From Epiperipatus broadwayi (Eukaryota > Onychophora > Udeonychophora > Euonychophora > Peripatidae): a DNA stretch of 64,000 nt. The notes under the pieces were generated by a model that did no database searches, was not told the DNA's origin, and saw only the letters and a program-made list of their open reading frames with translations. Shown here in pieces: positions 16,101 to 25,959 of this stretch. Within the stretch, counting starts at the first letter, position 1. The number at the start of each line of letters is the position of its first letter. Both the position numbers and the translations under genes were made by a program. The stretch covers positions 622,001-686,000 of the forward strand of contig JAQFVV010000321.1 of NCBI GenBank assembly GCA_028023455.1. The letters are read 5' to 3'.

Positions 16101-16140
16101 TCCAATATATATATTTGTGCTGAAACAGCACTCATTACCA
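16101..16140 (-). ncRNA. Hammerhead remnant with deleted core
   Basis: Minus strand retains a perfect stem II (GTGCT/AGCAC) but has lost about 14 bp covering the 5' stem I strand and part of CTGATGA, and GAAA has become CAAA. Certainly inactive. Confidence 0.55.
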
Positions 16141-16682
16141 TCTCTAACACACACACACACTCATATATATATATATTTCATGCGATGGAATTAACATCCA
16201 TTATGTTGTCTTTATAAAATACTTTAACATAAAATATAAATAAATATTATAGACAACTCTATTTGAATTAATAAATAATAATAAATTTATATATACTGAG
16301 TTTATATTATGATAGAAATCTTCAAGCATTAATGAACAAACACCAATATTTCCCATTCTCCAATTCTTTAGGCATTCATATCATTGAAACTCTGAGGATG
16401 AAATGCTCAAAGCCCTTGATGAGCTAATATTATTGGCATACCCATATTACCATTATGTCATTCTGACTCCACACACACATAGGACTTTAATATATTAAAG
16501 TCCTATGTGTGAGGGATCAAATTAACCTAGAGTCAACATGAGTATGACAATAATATTGGCATCACCAAGAGCTTCATCCTCAGATTTTCATAAATATATA
16601 TGGCTGAAGTGTTGGAAAGTGAAGATTAATGCTTGTCCATTAAAGTTTGAAAATTTCCTATCTTGATATAAACAGAGCAGTG

Positions 16683-16685
<3 letters not shown>

Positions 16686-16773
<88 letters not shown>
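16686..16773. repeat. (TA)n, about 44 units
   Basis: Uninterrupted TA dinucleotides located inside a hammerhead repeat unit, at the place where other units carry only short TA runs. Confidence 0.97.
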
Positions 16774-16777
<4 letters not shown>

Positions 16778-16791
16778 GAGATGGTGATCTG

Positions 16792-16836
16792 GATCAACTG
16801 ATGAGTGCTGGTTCCACATGAAATACATATATTGGA
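16792..16836 (+). ncRNA. Type I hammerhead ribozyme (locus 1, plus)
   Basis: CTGATGA at 16798-16804; stem II region 16805-16819 (GTG...CAC still able to pair, shifted); GAAA at 16820-16823; short stem III in TACATATA; then TTGG at 16832-16835 pairing with TCAA just before the core, with one G-U. All core nucleotides are present, but stem II is weakened relative to the inferred ancestral GUGCU/AGCAC. Confidence 0.75.
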
Positions 16837-16994
16837 GTTCATTTATCTTTCTCACATGTATGTGGTCATATGTATCAGGTGTATAAAATGGCTTTGATAG
16901 TTGTGAAGAGTTTGAAAGTCTGAGTTCAAGTCCCTTATAATATATAAAAATTAAAATGAAGATATACTCTTCTTTTAATCCCCCACAGATTTGG

Positions 16995-17380
16995 GAGCCA
17001 TTTGTAACAGAATAAAAAGTTGTCCTACAGGTTTGGACACATTTTATAACTGACATGAAAAGATGACAATAAAATAACTTTTATTATCACCCTTAAATAT
17101 AGGATGCCATTGGTAACAAATCAATTATAACAAGGCCATGATAAAATGAACCTGTTTAATTATGCTCTGCAAATTGTGGTGCCATTTGTAACAGAGTAAA
17201 TATGTGTGTATGCTAACCTCTGTTATAGTGCCAGTGATTTGGTTGACATTTGTAACAGATTGAAAATATACAATAGGATTTAATAACTCTAATATGGCCT
17301 GAATAAAATATAGTCAGTCTTTTGTCATCCTATGTAACAACATAAAAATAAGCCATAAAATGGGACATCATTTGTAACTG
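16995..17380. repeat. Degenerate minisatellite with GCCATTTGTAACAGA motif
   Basis: Six variants of (G/T)GCCATTTGTAACA occur at about 16995, 17104, 17178, 17241, 17323 and 17361, spaced roughly 40-110 bp and each followed by an A/T-rich segment with 'ataaaa'. It directly follows the hammerhead-repeat locus 1. Confidence 0.6.
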
Positions 17381-18278
17381 AAAGAAGTATGAATCAATGA
17401 AAAAATAATGTTAATCTTATAATTCTCTGTGAATAGTAGTATTATTCATTATATAATGAATAAAATAAACTAAGCTAAATGAATACCAATCAATAAATAA
17501 TTATTCAGTACTTAAAATAATCCTTTAGCTGGTCACATATCTGACTGTTAATTATACCAAAACAAAACAGTAATGATAATCTTTATTATAACATCATGAG
17601 TTCAGACATCATTTAAAATAAACAGAAAACAAACAAACTCATCATTTCAAATACCCTAAACACAAACACTTAAAATAGATTAAAATAAATCAGTAAAACC
17701 AAATATCACTGTCTTAAATAACAATATATGTTTAAGATTTATTTCACTTATAATCAACTGAAAATAATGATAAATTATTCAACAACTAAATTCTAATATA
17801 CTAATGAATCTAAGATTGCTTGTAATAATATAAACTTTTATCAAAATTTAATGATGTTTTCATATAAATAAAATGATTTATAAATGATTGAGATAACAGC
17901 TTCAGTATGTCCTATTAGTTTAGAAATTCATAATATCTAAATAAATATATGATGCAATAATTAATTTTAAATCCTAGTTTAATAAAATGATAAATAATAT
18001 TAACTTAGTTATGCTATACTTATATATTAAGTTACTATTAGTAATCATACTATTTATAACAAGATAAAATACTTAATGATTTAATATCAATAAACCGATA
18101 AGATAATCCTGAATGTATAATATTCAATAATACCAATATATAAAAGAAATAGTAAATTTCTACCAATATTTACTCAAGTACAATTAAGTAATCATTTATC
18201 CTACATTTCCTGTAACTAAATTATTAAAATTGTATATTATAATAATCAAAACATATAAAAAGAATTATTAACATTTAT
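17381..18278. other. AT-rich non-coding stretch
   Basis: No gene or structured repeat recognised. Confidence 0.55.
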
Positions 18279-18292
18279 TATAATCAATTATG
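18279..18292. repeat. Left 14-bp target-site duplication
   Basis: TATAATCAATTATG here is repeated exactly at 20065-20078, bracketing the whole inverted hammerhead array. Confidence 0.8.
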
Positions 18293-18397
18293 TAATAGAC
18301 AGGGTATGAGCACAGATTTTCACATGACCCACCTCTCTCCACACTATCTCATAACACTGATACACTTGAACACACATATGTTGAAAAGATAAATAAT

Positions 18398-18444
18398 CAC
18401 CAATATACGTATTTCATGCTAAACCAGCAATCATCAGTTGGTCC
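18398..18444 (-). ncRNA. Type I hammerhead ribozyme, locus 2 copy a
   Basis: Same core as the plus-arm copies read on the minus strand: ACCAA, CTGATGA, stem II TGCT/AGCA, GAAA, ATACGTAT, A, TTGGT. All invariant residues are present. Confidence 0.85.
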
Positions 18445-18869
18445 AGATTACCATCTCTACACATATATGCTATAAGTGCTCAGATATATATTAAGATAGC
18501 AAATCCTCCTACTTTAATGGACAGGCTTCAATCCACTCCACACTCCAACTCTTCAACTGTCCATCCAATTGAAAATCTGAAGATGGAACGCTCAAAGGCC
18601 ACCCTGAGGCCGAGATTATTGTCACACCCATGTTGACCTAAGGTCAATCTGATCCCTCATGTACAGGACATAATCCATTAAATACATATACAAGGGATAG
18701 GCAGACATCTCTAATATGTAATAGTTGAAATACACAGGCTTATATATACCTGTGACTATATATGTAATAGACAGGGTATGAGCACAGATTTTCACATGAC
18801 CCACCTCTCTCCACACTATCTCATAACACTGATACACTTGAACACACATATGTTGAAAAGATAAATAAT

Positions 18870-18917
18870 CACCAATATACATATTTCATGCTAAACCAGC
18901 AATCATCAGTTGGTCCA
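18870..18917 (-). ncRNA. Type I hammerhead ribozyme, locus 2 copy b, at the palindrome
   Basis: The core is complete; stem III reads ATATGTAT instead of ATACGTAT. The 5' outer strand of stem I is cut by the palindromic junction, so the distal helix is lost and efficient folding is less likely. Confidence 0.75.
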
Positions 18918-18921
18918 TCTG

Positions 18922-18972
18922 GACCAACTGATGATTGCTGATTGCTGGTTTAGCATGAAATACGTATATTGG
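18922..18972 (+). ncRNA. Hammerhead ribozyme with 7-bp stem II duplication
   Basis: CTGATGA at 18928-18934, followed by ATTGCTG duplicated (TTGCTGATTGCTGG), then TTTAGCAT and GAAA. The duplication enlarges the stem II loop; either TGCT can still pair with AGCA, so the core can form with a longer loop or bulge. Confidence 0.75.
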
Positions 18973-19393
18973 TGATTATTTATCTTTTCAACATATGTGT
19001 GTTCAAGTGTATCAGTGTTATGAGATAGTGTGGAGAGAGGTGGGTCATGTGAAAATCTGTGCTCATACCCTGTCTATTACATATATAGTCACAGGTATAT
19101 ATAAGCCTGTGTATTTCAACTATTACATATTAGAGATGTCTGCCTATCCCTTGTATATGTATTTAATGGATTATGTCCTGTACATGAGGGATCAGATTGA
19201 CCTTAGGTCAACATGGGTGTGACAATAATCTCGGCCTCAGGGTGGCCTTTGAGCGTTCCATCTTCAGATTTTCAATTGGATGGACAGTTGAAGAGTTGGA
19301 GTGTGGAGTGGATTGAAGCCTGTCCATTAAAGTAGGAGGATTTGCTATCTTAATATATATCTGAGCACTTATAGCATATATGTGTAGAGATGG

Positions 19394-19450
19394 TAATCTG
19401 GACCAACTGATGATTGCTGGTTTAGCATGAAATACGTATATTGGTGATTA
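19394..19450 (+). ncRNA. Type I hammerhead ribozyme, best-preserved copy
   Basis: Stem I: TAATC (19394-19398) pairs with GATTA (19446-19450), then a TGG bulge (19399-19401), then ACCAA (19402-19406) pairs with TTGGT (19441-19445). Core CTGATGA at 19407-19413. Stem II TGCT/AGCA around GGTTT, with U-U flanks. GAAA at 19429-19432. Minimal stem III AU/AU closed by ACGU (19432-19439). Position 17 is A19440, so cleavage is predicted between 19440 and 19441 (AUA^U). AUA satisfies the NUH rule but is less common than GUC. Folding is done by eye. Confidence 0.88.
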
Positions 19451-19865
19451 TTTATCTTTTCAACATATGTGTGTTCAAGTGTATCAGTGTTATGAGATAG
19501 TGTGGAGAGAGGTGGGTCATGTGAAAATCTGTGCTCATACCCTGTCTATTACATATATAGTCACAGGTATATATAAGCCTGTGTATTTCAACTATTACAT
19601 ATTAGAGATGTCTGCCTATCCCTTGTATATGTATTTAATGGATTATGTCCTGTACATGAGGGATCAGATTGACCTTAGGTCAACATGGGTGTGACAATAA
19701 TTTCGGCCTCAGGGTGGCCTTTGAGCGTTCCATCTTCAGATTTTCAATTGGATGGACAGTTGAAGAGTTGGAGTGTGGAGTGGATTGAAGCCTGTCCATT
19801 AAAGTAGGAGGATTTGCTATCTTAATATATATCTGAGCACTTATAGCATATATGTGTAGAGATGG

Positions 19866-19922
19866 TAATCTGGACCAACTGATGATTGCTGGTTTAGCAT
19901 GAAATACGTATATTGGTGATTA
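19866..19922 (+). ncRNA. Type I hammerhead ribozyme, copy 3 of plus arm
   Basis: Identical in the core to the copy at 19394-19450: CTGATGA at 19879-19885, GAAA at 19901-19904, and the same bulged stem I and minimal stem III. Predicted cleavage is 472 nt downstream of the previous copy's site. Confidence 0.88.
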
Positions 19923-20064
19923 TTTATCTTTTCAACATATGTGTGTTCAAGTGTATCAGTGTTATGAGATAGTGTGGAGAGAGGTGGGTCATGTGAAAAT
20001 CTGTGCTCATACCCTGTCTATTACATATATAGTCACAGGTATATATAAGCCTGTGTATTTCAAC

Positions 20065-20078
20065 TATAATCAATTATG
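20065..20078. repeat. Right 14-bp target-site duplication
   Basis: TATAATCAATTATG, an exact match to 18279-18292. Confidence 0.8.
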
Positions 20079-20565
20079 AATATTAAATTTTAATATTTAA
20101 TTAGATTTATTATTCACATCAACAAAATTTAACTATAATTAAAGCAAATTAATTTGACTCATAACAGAACAAAATATACTACTATCAGTTTGGTAATTGA
20201 ATAAGATTAAGATCTTATTGACTAACCATGAATTTAATACAGTACTTATCCCAACAATATTAAACTAGATAACACAAGAAAATATTTAATTGTAAATACC
20301 ATATAAGGGTTATATCTAATCAGATAATAACTATAGAATTCAATACAAAAAATATAACCTATTCACCATTCCTGGGATTTGATTTCTGGATTATGTGATA
20401 GTTATTTCAAATAAATTTTATGATATATAGTCAGTTTATATTATCTCTCTCAAATGCTATTAATCAATGAATTTACATTTCATACTTGGACAATAATCAG
20501 ACAAGTTTATTTGTTTTAATTTAAATGAAAATTTATTAATAAATGAATGACAATTATATATATAT
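20079..20565. other. AT-rich non-coding stretch
   Basis: No gene recognised. Confidence 0.5.
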
Positions 20566-20980
20566 ATGATAATCAAAACAAGTTATAAATTTCATAACTT
20601 GTCTTTAAGCTTGCATTTTATGATCACTAGATGGAGCTTATCTATAAGCTTTTCACTGATGTGAGCCAATAAGCTTGAGACCAGCTGGTCTGGAGGTGGA
20701 TGACAACAATAGAGATTTTGAATTCTATCTCTTCCAGCATTTATGTAAATGAGCTCTATCTAGTGATCATAAAATGCAAGCTTAAAGGCAAATTACAATA
20801 TTTATAACTTGTTTTGATTATCATCAGCTTTTCACTTTTGTGAGCCAATAAGCTTGAAACCAGCTGGTCTGGAGGTGAGTGACAACAATAGAGATTTTGA
20901 ATTCTATCTTTTCTGGCATTTATGTAAACAAAGCTTTTTTGGAGCTGATTGATAAGATCCATATAGTGATCATATATATT
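20566..20980. mobile_element. Palindromic repeat family B, copy 1 (inverted plus direct repeat)
   Basis: Left arm 20566-20641 and right arm 20751-20826 are near-perfect inverted complements (TGATAATCAAAACAAG... through ...CTTGTTTTGATTATCA) around a ~110-bp loop. The loop segment (TTTCAC...GAGCCAATAAGCTTGA...CTGGTCTGGAGGTG) recurs directly 179 bp downstream (20651 versus 20830). Parts of it, notably AGCTTG/GAGCT near the ends, are shared with 31795-32350 and 54344-54504. Non-coding. Confidence 0.7.
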
Positions 20981-20989
20981 GTAATGGAA

Positions 20990-21879
20990 TAGCGTTACAT
21001 AGGGTTTGAACCTAGGAAAGTTAAAGATATATATTAATGACGAAATAAATGACAGGTACAAAACTTTTTAAAAAAACGATCTTGTTTAAGAATAAACGAG
21101 AAACAGCCGTTTCTAAAGCAGATCGCAGCTATACAAGAGTACCTGTCAGATTTATTGAACTAAAATTAAAAGAGTTTTTATTTTTTTTGAGGAATTAATT
21201 TATTAGAATCATTATTTGTAAGTTTGCTTTTTTTTGTTATTTCGTTTTAAAAAAAAGAATGATCGAGAACAAATTAGAAATTTTTTATTAAATCATTTTT
21301 AAACAAAAAAGAAAGAAAAAAGATAAGTAAATTAATTAATCTGCAATAGGTTAAAAGATTCCAAGCGATCTAAGATATTTTGAATGGGGGGGCAATTAGT
21401 AGATTAAAATTTAGAGAAGTTGAAACAATAAGCAGGATGTATGTTGGTAAAGTCTAGATAACAATCCAAATTTAGAAACAGAGGTGATAAAAAGTGTACA
21501 CTGCTATTGTACTACTTAGACTTCTGGCTCCAGCTAAAACAATACTTAAAAAAAAATGTAAAACTAAATTAAATTCCAACGTGGTGCAAATGTCCCAGAA
21601 ACCATTGAATAAAGAGGACCCTTAATTAGCAAATAAGAACTAATGACTCATGAGTGCATGACAGAGATTGGAGGAAAAATTCAAGGTGTCGTGGCGGGAA
21701 AGAAGAGAAGAAAAAGGCAAGACAGAACTGGAGAGGACAGTTATACAATTATTAATTATTGATTAAGAGTTGTGGAAGGCGAAATTAATTTGAATTTTAG
21801 CGGAGAGTATTATTAATTTTTTGGCAGAGCTTCTGATTAAGTACTTGGACTTCTTAACCTAAACTTTGTGTGATACCGT
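20990..21879. other. Non-coding stretch of uncertain nature
   Basis: Contains GGGTTTGAACCTAGG near 21002-21016 and long A/T runs. No gene recognised; the flanking GC-rich island may make it promoter-proximal. Confidence 0.4.
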
Positions 21880-22090
21880 AGACAAAATGCGTTGCTGAAT
21901 CCAAAATTCGCGGCTTGGCCGCCGAACCTTCGCACCTGGCACCGCTGATCGATCCTAGAATGCTCTCAACCTCGGAGAAAATGAACTCAAGGACCACACA
22001 CGCCCTGGAAGCCTCCCCAAAAGCCGGCATGCTGAATTAAGGAAACATCGCTCAGGATCCCATTACAGTCTTCTCGTTCCACAGGTAGTT
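21880..22090. other. GC-richer CpG-bearing island, possible first exon
   Basis: Markedly GC-richer than the window, with many CpGs (AATTCGCGGCTTGGCCGCCG near 21904). It ends at a good donor-like CCACAG|GTAGTT (about 22084). No long open frame starts here. It could be an untranslated first exon, the edge of an old LTR element, or a CpG island. Confidence 0.35.
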
Positions 22091-22539
22091 ATATTTTAAC
22101 ATTTGCTCACACATTCATGCACCAGCTAAAATAACTTTAAAGTGGAGAACGATTTACAAACATTAAGTGTAAAATGATAAAATTACTAATGACCAAATTG
22201 AATCACTAAAGAACTCAACCAGAATCATATGTACAATTAAGATTCAGCAAATATCTGTGCAAATTCATACCTAATTCCGTAATTATGTTATCTAGACTTA
22301 CTAAATCATATATCTGCATGATAATTTTATTTACCCAGTTTTTTCTAAATAAATCATTCATTTAATTAATACTTCTTTTATTGATCGCTTGGAATTTCAA
22401 ATTTATTTAAATAATGTTGAATGAGTGCGAGAGTGATCTATTTTGTATAATTTGAACGGGTACATTTAATATTTTAGTTAAGATTTAAGTATATTTATAG
22501 CGTTTATATTGTCATACAATTCTTATGTTAATGTTAAGT

Positions 22540-22960
22540 TATGGTTAATTTATTCTGGGGGATATAGGGCGGGCCCAACAGTGATAAAGGTGTTTCAATA
22601 TGGTTTAACGGTAATGTGCGATCTAGTTCAGAAATAGTGTTGCTGTGTTCGTTTCTTGCTGTCCGCTGGAGTGATGCTTGGGCATGTTCTGTGATATAGT
22701 TGAGTGAGCGTGTGCACGTGCGTGGCGAGCTTGTAAAGGTTCTCCTGGCGCCTATTACTCGGGTTCAATCTGAATCTACGTATGAAACAAATAAAAGCGT
22801 ACGTGTATATGTGTTTGAAATTATTTTCACAAAACATTATGTAAACCCCGGACGAAATAACACAGCAGGTTTGTAAAAGGGAATCGTCAACAGAACAGCG
22901 AACATACAGAAATAGCGACGTCGACAAGTCGCCCGGGTTGCAATATATATATATGAGTAT
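22540..22960. other. Second GC-richer island
   Basis: CpG-containing segment with GGCGGGCCC-like (22569), GTGCACGTGCGTGGCGAGC (22714) and GCGACGTCGACAAGTCGCCC (22915) patches. The 118-codon minus-strand frame across it has no recognisable domain. Confidence 0.35.
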
Positions 22961-23192
22961 ATCATAAACAATCCATATGTACACTTATGATCCAATTGCA
23001 TGCACAATGTCAATTGACCTTAATTTCATATTTAAATACATGATTTTCTATGAATCTCCAATTATTTAATATCAAATATGAAACATATGTCTATGTAACA
23101 CAGATGTGTTGCAAAATGCTTATACTTTCCAAGATACAAGAGAGTTTAATATATACATCTTCTTATATACTTTATATACTGATGGTGCAAAG

Positions 23193-23740
23193 CACTGACA
23201 GTATTGATTTTCACTCAGAATGATTACTTTAAAAATATATTATAAAAAGAACTTTAAAATATATTACAATTAGCATAGCTAATAAAAGGAGTCTGAGACT
23301 CTTAGTGCATAGTAGTCAAAAGCAGTCAGTCACAGTCAAGAGGAAAAAATGGCTACTGAGAGTAATACAAAATATTTTTAAAAGGGAGAAAAGATAATGC
23401 TGAACAAAGTTAGTTTTTAGTAAATTACTTACTATTAAATGCAAATGGAAAGAAGTTTGCATAGATTTTAATTAAATGAGTAAACAAATCATTTGGAGAT
23501 CAATGATCTGTATAATTATCAGCTATGTGTGAAATATATTTCATAACAATTTTCAAAAGTAAACCGAATAAATGATTGATAGTAATATAATTTTGTTATA
23601 CTTGTTGTATTGTTAATTTAATGTCTTTTAATTTAATCCTCAGCAAACATACATAAGCTTGCTGATATATCTATTCAAGTTATGTGTCTATTATTCATTT
23701 TCACCTACATGGCTGAGATTGTCTCCCCATAGACACAGCA
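23193..23740 (+). repeat. 5' LTR of a Ty3/gypsy element
   Basis: Aligns along its length with 29633-30170, including AAAAGGAGTCTGAGA, AGTCAGTCACAGTCAAGAGG, the GAAAGAAGTTTGCATAGA region and TTGCTGATATATCTATT, ending ...GACACAGCA. The divergence and several indels (including a short insertion near its end) indicate an old element. The first ~70 bp found in the 3' LTR are not clearly recognisable here. Confidence 0.85.
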
Positions 23741-23742
23741 TA

Positions 23743-23757
23743 TGGTGCCCATTGACA
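23743..23757 (+). other. Primer-binding site candidate
   Basis: TGGTGCCCATTGACA begins two bases after the 5' LTR, as expected for a tRNA 3'-end complement (TGG start). The matching tRNA is not identified. Confidence 0.5.
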
Positions 23758-24911
23758 GATTTTAAGAACTTGCATAGAAAATTAAGTTAAAGAAGTATTG
23801 TACATTTGAGTTAAAAAAGTGAAGAGGAAAAATGGCAGTTCCCATTCATACCTTGCATGAATTCGACATCAGTAATCCCTGTGTGGAATATATATATATA
23901 TGGAGCACATAGATCATTATATGAGAAACCATAAAATTGAGGATAAGTTTGAAGTTTTAACACTGTTGTTTTTTGTCAATACACCTAGGTCTGGTTTTAT
24001 GTGGTAGATAGATTCTGCAGAAAAACTGTATTAAAAAAATTGCACAAAAATAGATTTAACTTACCTTCAAAAATGGGGGATATGTTCCATAATTTTCAGA
24101 AATCTCATAAAAGCAAAGCAACAATGAAAAATTACTTTAAAATTGTCATAAAAAAATAAGGAAATAAAATATGACTAATAAAAAATTTCAAATATTTAAA
24201 AAAAAAATTGATACCAGAAAAACTTTTTTTATTAACTACAGTATTTAATATTATTCAAAACAATATATTTTTATGTGTAATTTATTTTACATTTTTTCAT
24301 ATATATTTTAATCATTATTGCTATTTGACAATATGCAATTTGTTTGTGAACTGGTAAGAAATCAGATTTGTCACAAGAGGAAGTACAACTAGTGCCACTA
24401 TCACTCTTGTGCTTGGAAGCAGAAAGGGTACAAATAATGAAGTTATGGAAGATTAAATATGAATAAAGTGATTATACAGAAAGTGAGTTATTGGTTTTTA
24501 TGCTAGGTTTGGGAAAAGATAAGGGGGATTTAGATATGAAGGTCATGGAGTTGACAAAAACTATGTTGTGAAAATGGGATGGAGCATATTATGGAAAAAC
24601 TTAGGGTGGAGAATAGAAAGGGAAGGTAAAGTGGCTAACAGGTTTCTCTTGGCATAGTTGCTGAGAGATTCCTGACTCTGTATAAGGAGAAGTCACAGTG
24701 CATCACATCACATGTTAATGGTTTTCTATTGACAATATAATTGGTGATTAAACTTTGACATGATGATTTTACTAATTGCTTATGAAGCTTGTGATATCCA
24801 GACTGCTATGTCTAGCTGTTAGAGAATGAACTTCCACTAGTGCAACTCTCTCTATATAATATGCTTCTACAAGTGGGTTAATAATGACTAACTGTTAAAT
24901 TTTCTTTTATA

Positions 24912-25170
24912 CACATATATACATGAAGAAACTTTTAGACAGAAAAAAGTTACAAGTAAAAATATTTAGAAAATTTTAAAGATACATTCTTTTTAAGTAG
25001 AAATTAAAAGTTCTTAAATATTTTTACTTATAACTTTTTTCTATCTAAAAGTTTCTCCATGTATGTATGAATATAAAAGAAAATATAAACACATTTTAAA
25101 GATAGTTTTTTTAAGTAGAAAATAAAAGTTATTATAACTTTTTTCTGTCTAAAAGTATGTGTATAAAAGA
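24912..25170. mobile_element. Foldback insertion inside the gypsy leader
   Basis: ACATATATACATGAAGAAAC...AAATATTTA (24912-24970) is matched in inverted form by TAAATATTTTTACTTAT...CATGTATGTAT (about 25016-25072). A partial third arm follows to about 25170. Non-coding and younger than its host element. Confidence 0.65.
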
Positions 25171-25959
25171 AAATATAAACATGCACAGACATACAAACTA
25201 CTATTTAGCTCTCATTGGAATTTAAGAGCTTGTTTATTGCAGCAAACTCAGATTTCAGCATTTTCCGAAGTTTTTTTTTGTCTCACACATCAAATAAAAT
25301 CTATGATTAAATGATTTTTCCTTAACAGAAAATAATAAATTTGTCTTTATTTGATAGATATTTTTGTTTACTACTGAAATAAATTTTAAAAGTTCACATT
25401 TTGTTTTTATATTAAAAAAATTAGATTGCAATCAAAGCAAAAAGATTTATATGTTATCATTTTTAGAAAAATTATTTTCAGTTTACAAAATCAACAAAAT
25501 ATTCGTTGTTTCTGATTATTTTTAAAAATTTAAAAGAACATTTCATTTATTTCTGTTATATTTAATAAAATATGTTTTAAAAGTTTAAAATTTTTGAATA
25601 TTTATTGCGATATTTTTATATTCTTAAGTATAAATCTATTATTATTTACTCATAAGTAAGATTCTAAATAGCTTCAGACCATATTCACATTAGCTGCTAA
25701 TATAACATTATATTTTTGAAAAAAAGTATTTCAAGTCAAAATAAGTTATTAATAATATATATTTCTTGATATCTAATAAATATGGTGAAATATGAACTTC
25801 TTTATCACATAAAAGAAAATCACATAAAAAGATATTAAGAAGAAACATGAATGGCATAACTTCAAAATCACATTTAAAAAATCTGCATAAAACCAGACAC
25901 AGGTGTAGTGATGTTCTACTAATTGCTAAGCAATTATATGATCCCAACACTCCAGAAGA

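Larger units (their letters stand above)
15465..16496 (-). mobile_element. Hammerhead-repeat family, locus 1, minus-strand arm (about two units)
   Basis: Two diverged head-to-tail copies of the same ~475-bp unit that forms the array at 18293-20064. GAACTCAGACTTTCAAACTCC at 15532 recurs as GAACTTAGACTTTCAAACTCC at 16011 (period 479). Each holds a degraded minus-strand hammerhead. The arm ends at a palindrome (AGGACTTTAATAT|ATTAAAGTCCT) centred near 16496, where the orientation flips. Non-coding. Confidence 0.85.
16497..16945 (+). mobile_element. Hammerhead-repeat family, locus 1, plus-strand arm
   Basis: Plus-oriented unit starting at the palindromic junction. It contains an expanded (TA)n (16686-16773), a hammerhead (16792-16836) and the B-box-like GAGTTCAAGTCCC near 16922-16934. 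Frames through the (TA)n encoding (IY)n are not genes. Confidence 0.85.
18293..18917 (-). mobile_element. Hammerhead-repeat family, locus 2, minus-strand arm (about 1.3 units)
   Basis: Minus-oriented tandem copies with a 472-bp period (AGGGTATGAG at 18301 and 18773). Nearly identical to the plus arm. Meets it at a perfect palindrome, TCAGTTGGTCCA-TC-TGGACCAACTGA, centred at about 18918, inside the stem I strand of the ribozyme. The 86-residue frame on this arm is part of the repeat and not considered coding. Confidence 0.93.
18918..20064 (+). mobile_element. Hammerhead-repeat family, locus 2, plus-strand arm (about 2.4 units)
   Basis: Tandem head-to-tail copies with ribozyme cores at 18928, 19407 and 19879 (spacing 479 and 472; the first carries a 7-bp duplication). 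Units are almost identical; one visible difference is ATCTCGGCCTC versus ATTTCGGCCTC. Transcription from cleavage site to cleavage site would yield a 472-nt RNA. The identical 75-residue frames at 18995-19222 and 19467-19694 simply reflect the repeat: no domain, no codon bias. By architecture it resembles metazoan retrozymes (tandem type I hammerhead repeats mobilised through circular RNA) or hammerhead repeats of Penelope-like elements. No protein is encoded. Confidence 0.9.

Noticed and set aside
16588-17056. Frames encoding (IY)n across the (TA)n tract
   Set aside because: Dinucleotide repeat translation, not a protein.
18995-19694. Identical 75-residue open frames repeated in the 472-bp units
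   Set aside because: Identical only because the DNA units are nearly identical. The frame is not kept in the older loci, and no domain or coding bias is visible; the unit behaves as non-coding RNA.
20645-20700. CTGATGTGA in family B copy 1 as a hammerhead core
   Set aside because: An extra base interrupts CTGANGA, and there is no GAAA or stem I partner.
22628-22984. 118-codon minus-strand frame in the second GC-rich island
   Set aside because: No recognisable domain; the N-terminal part is low-complexity AT-rich sequence. Composition alone explains its openness.
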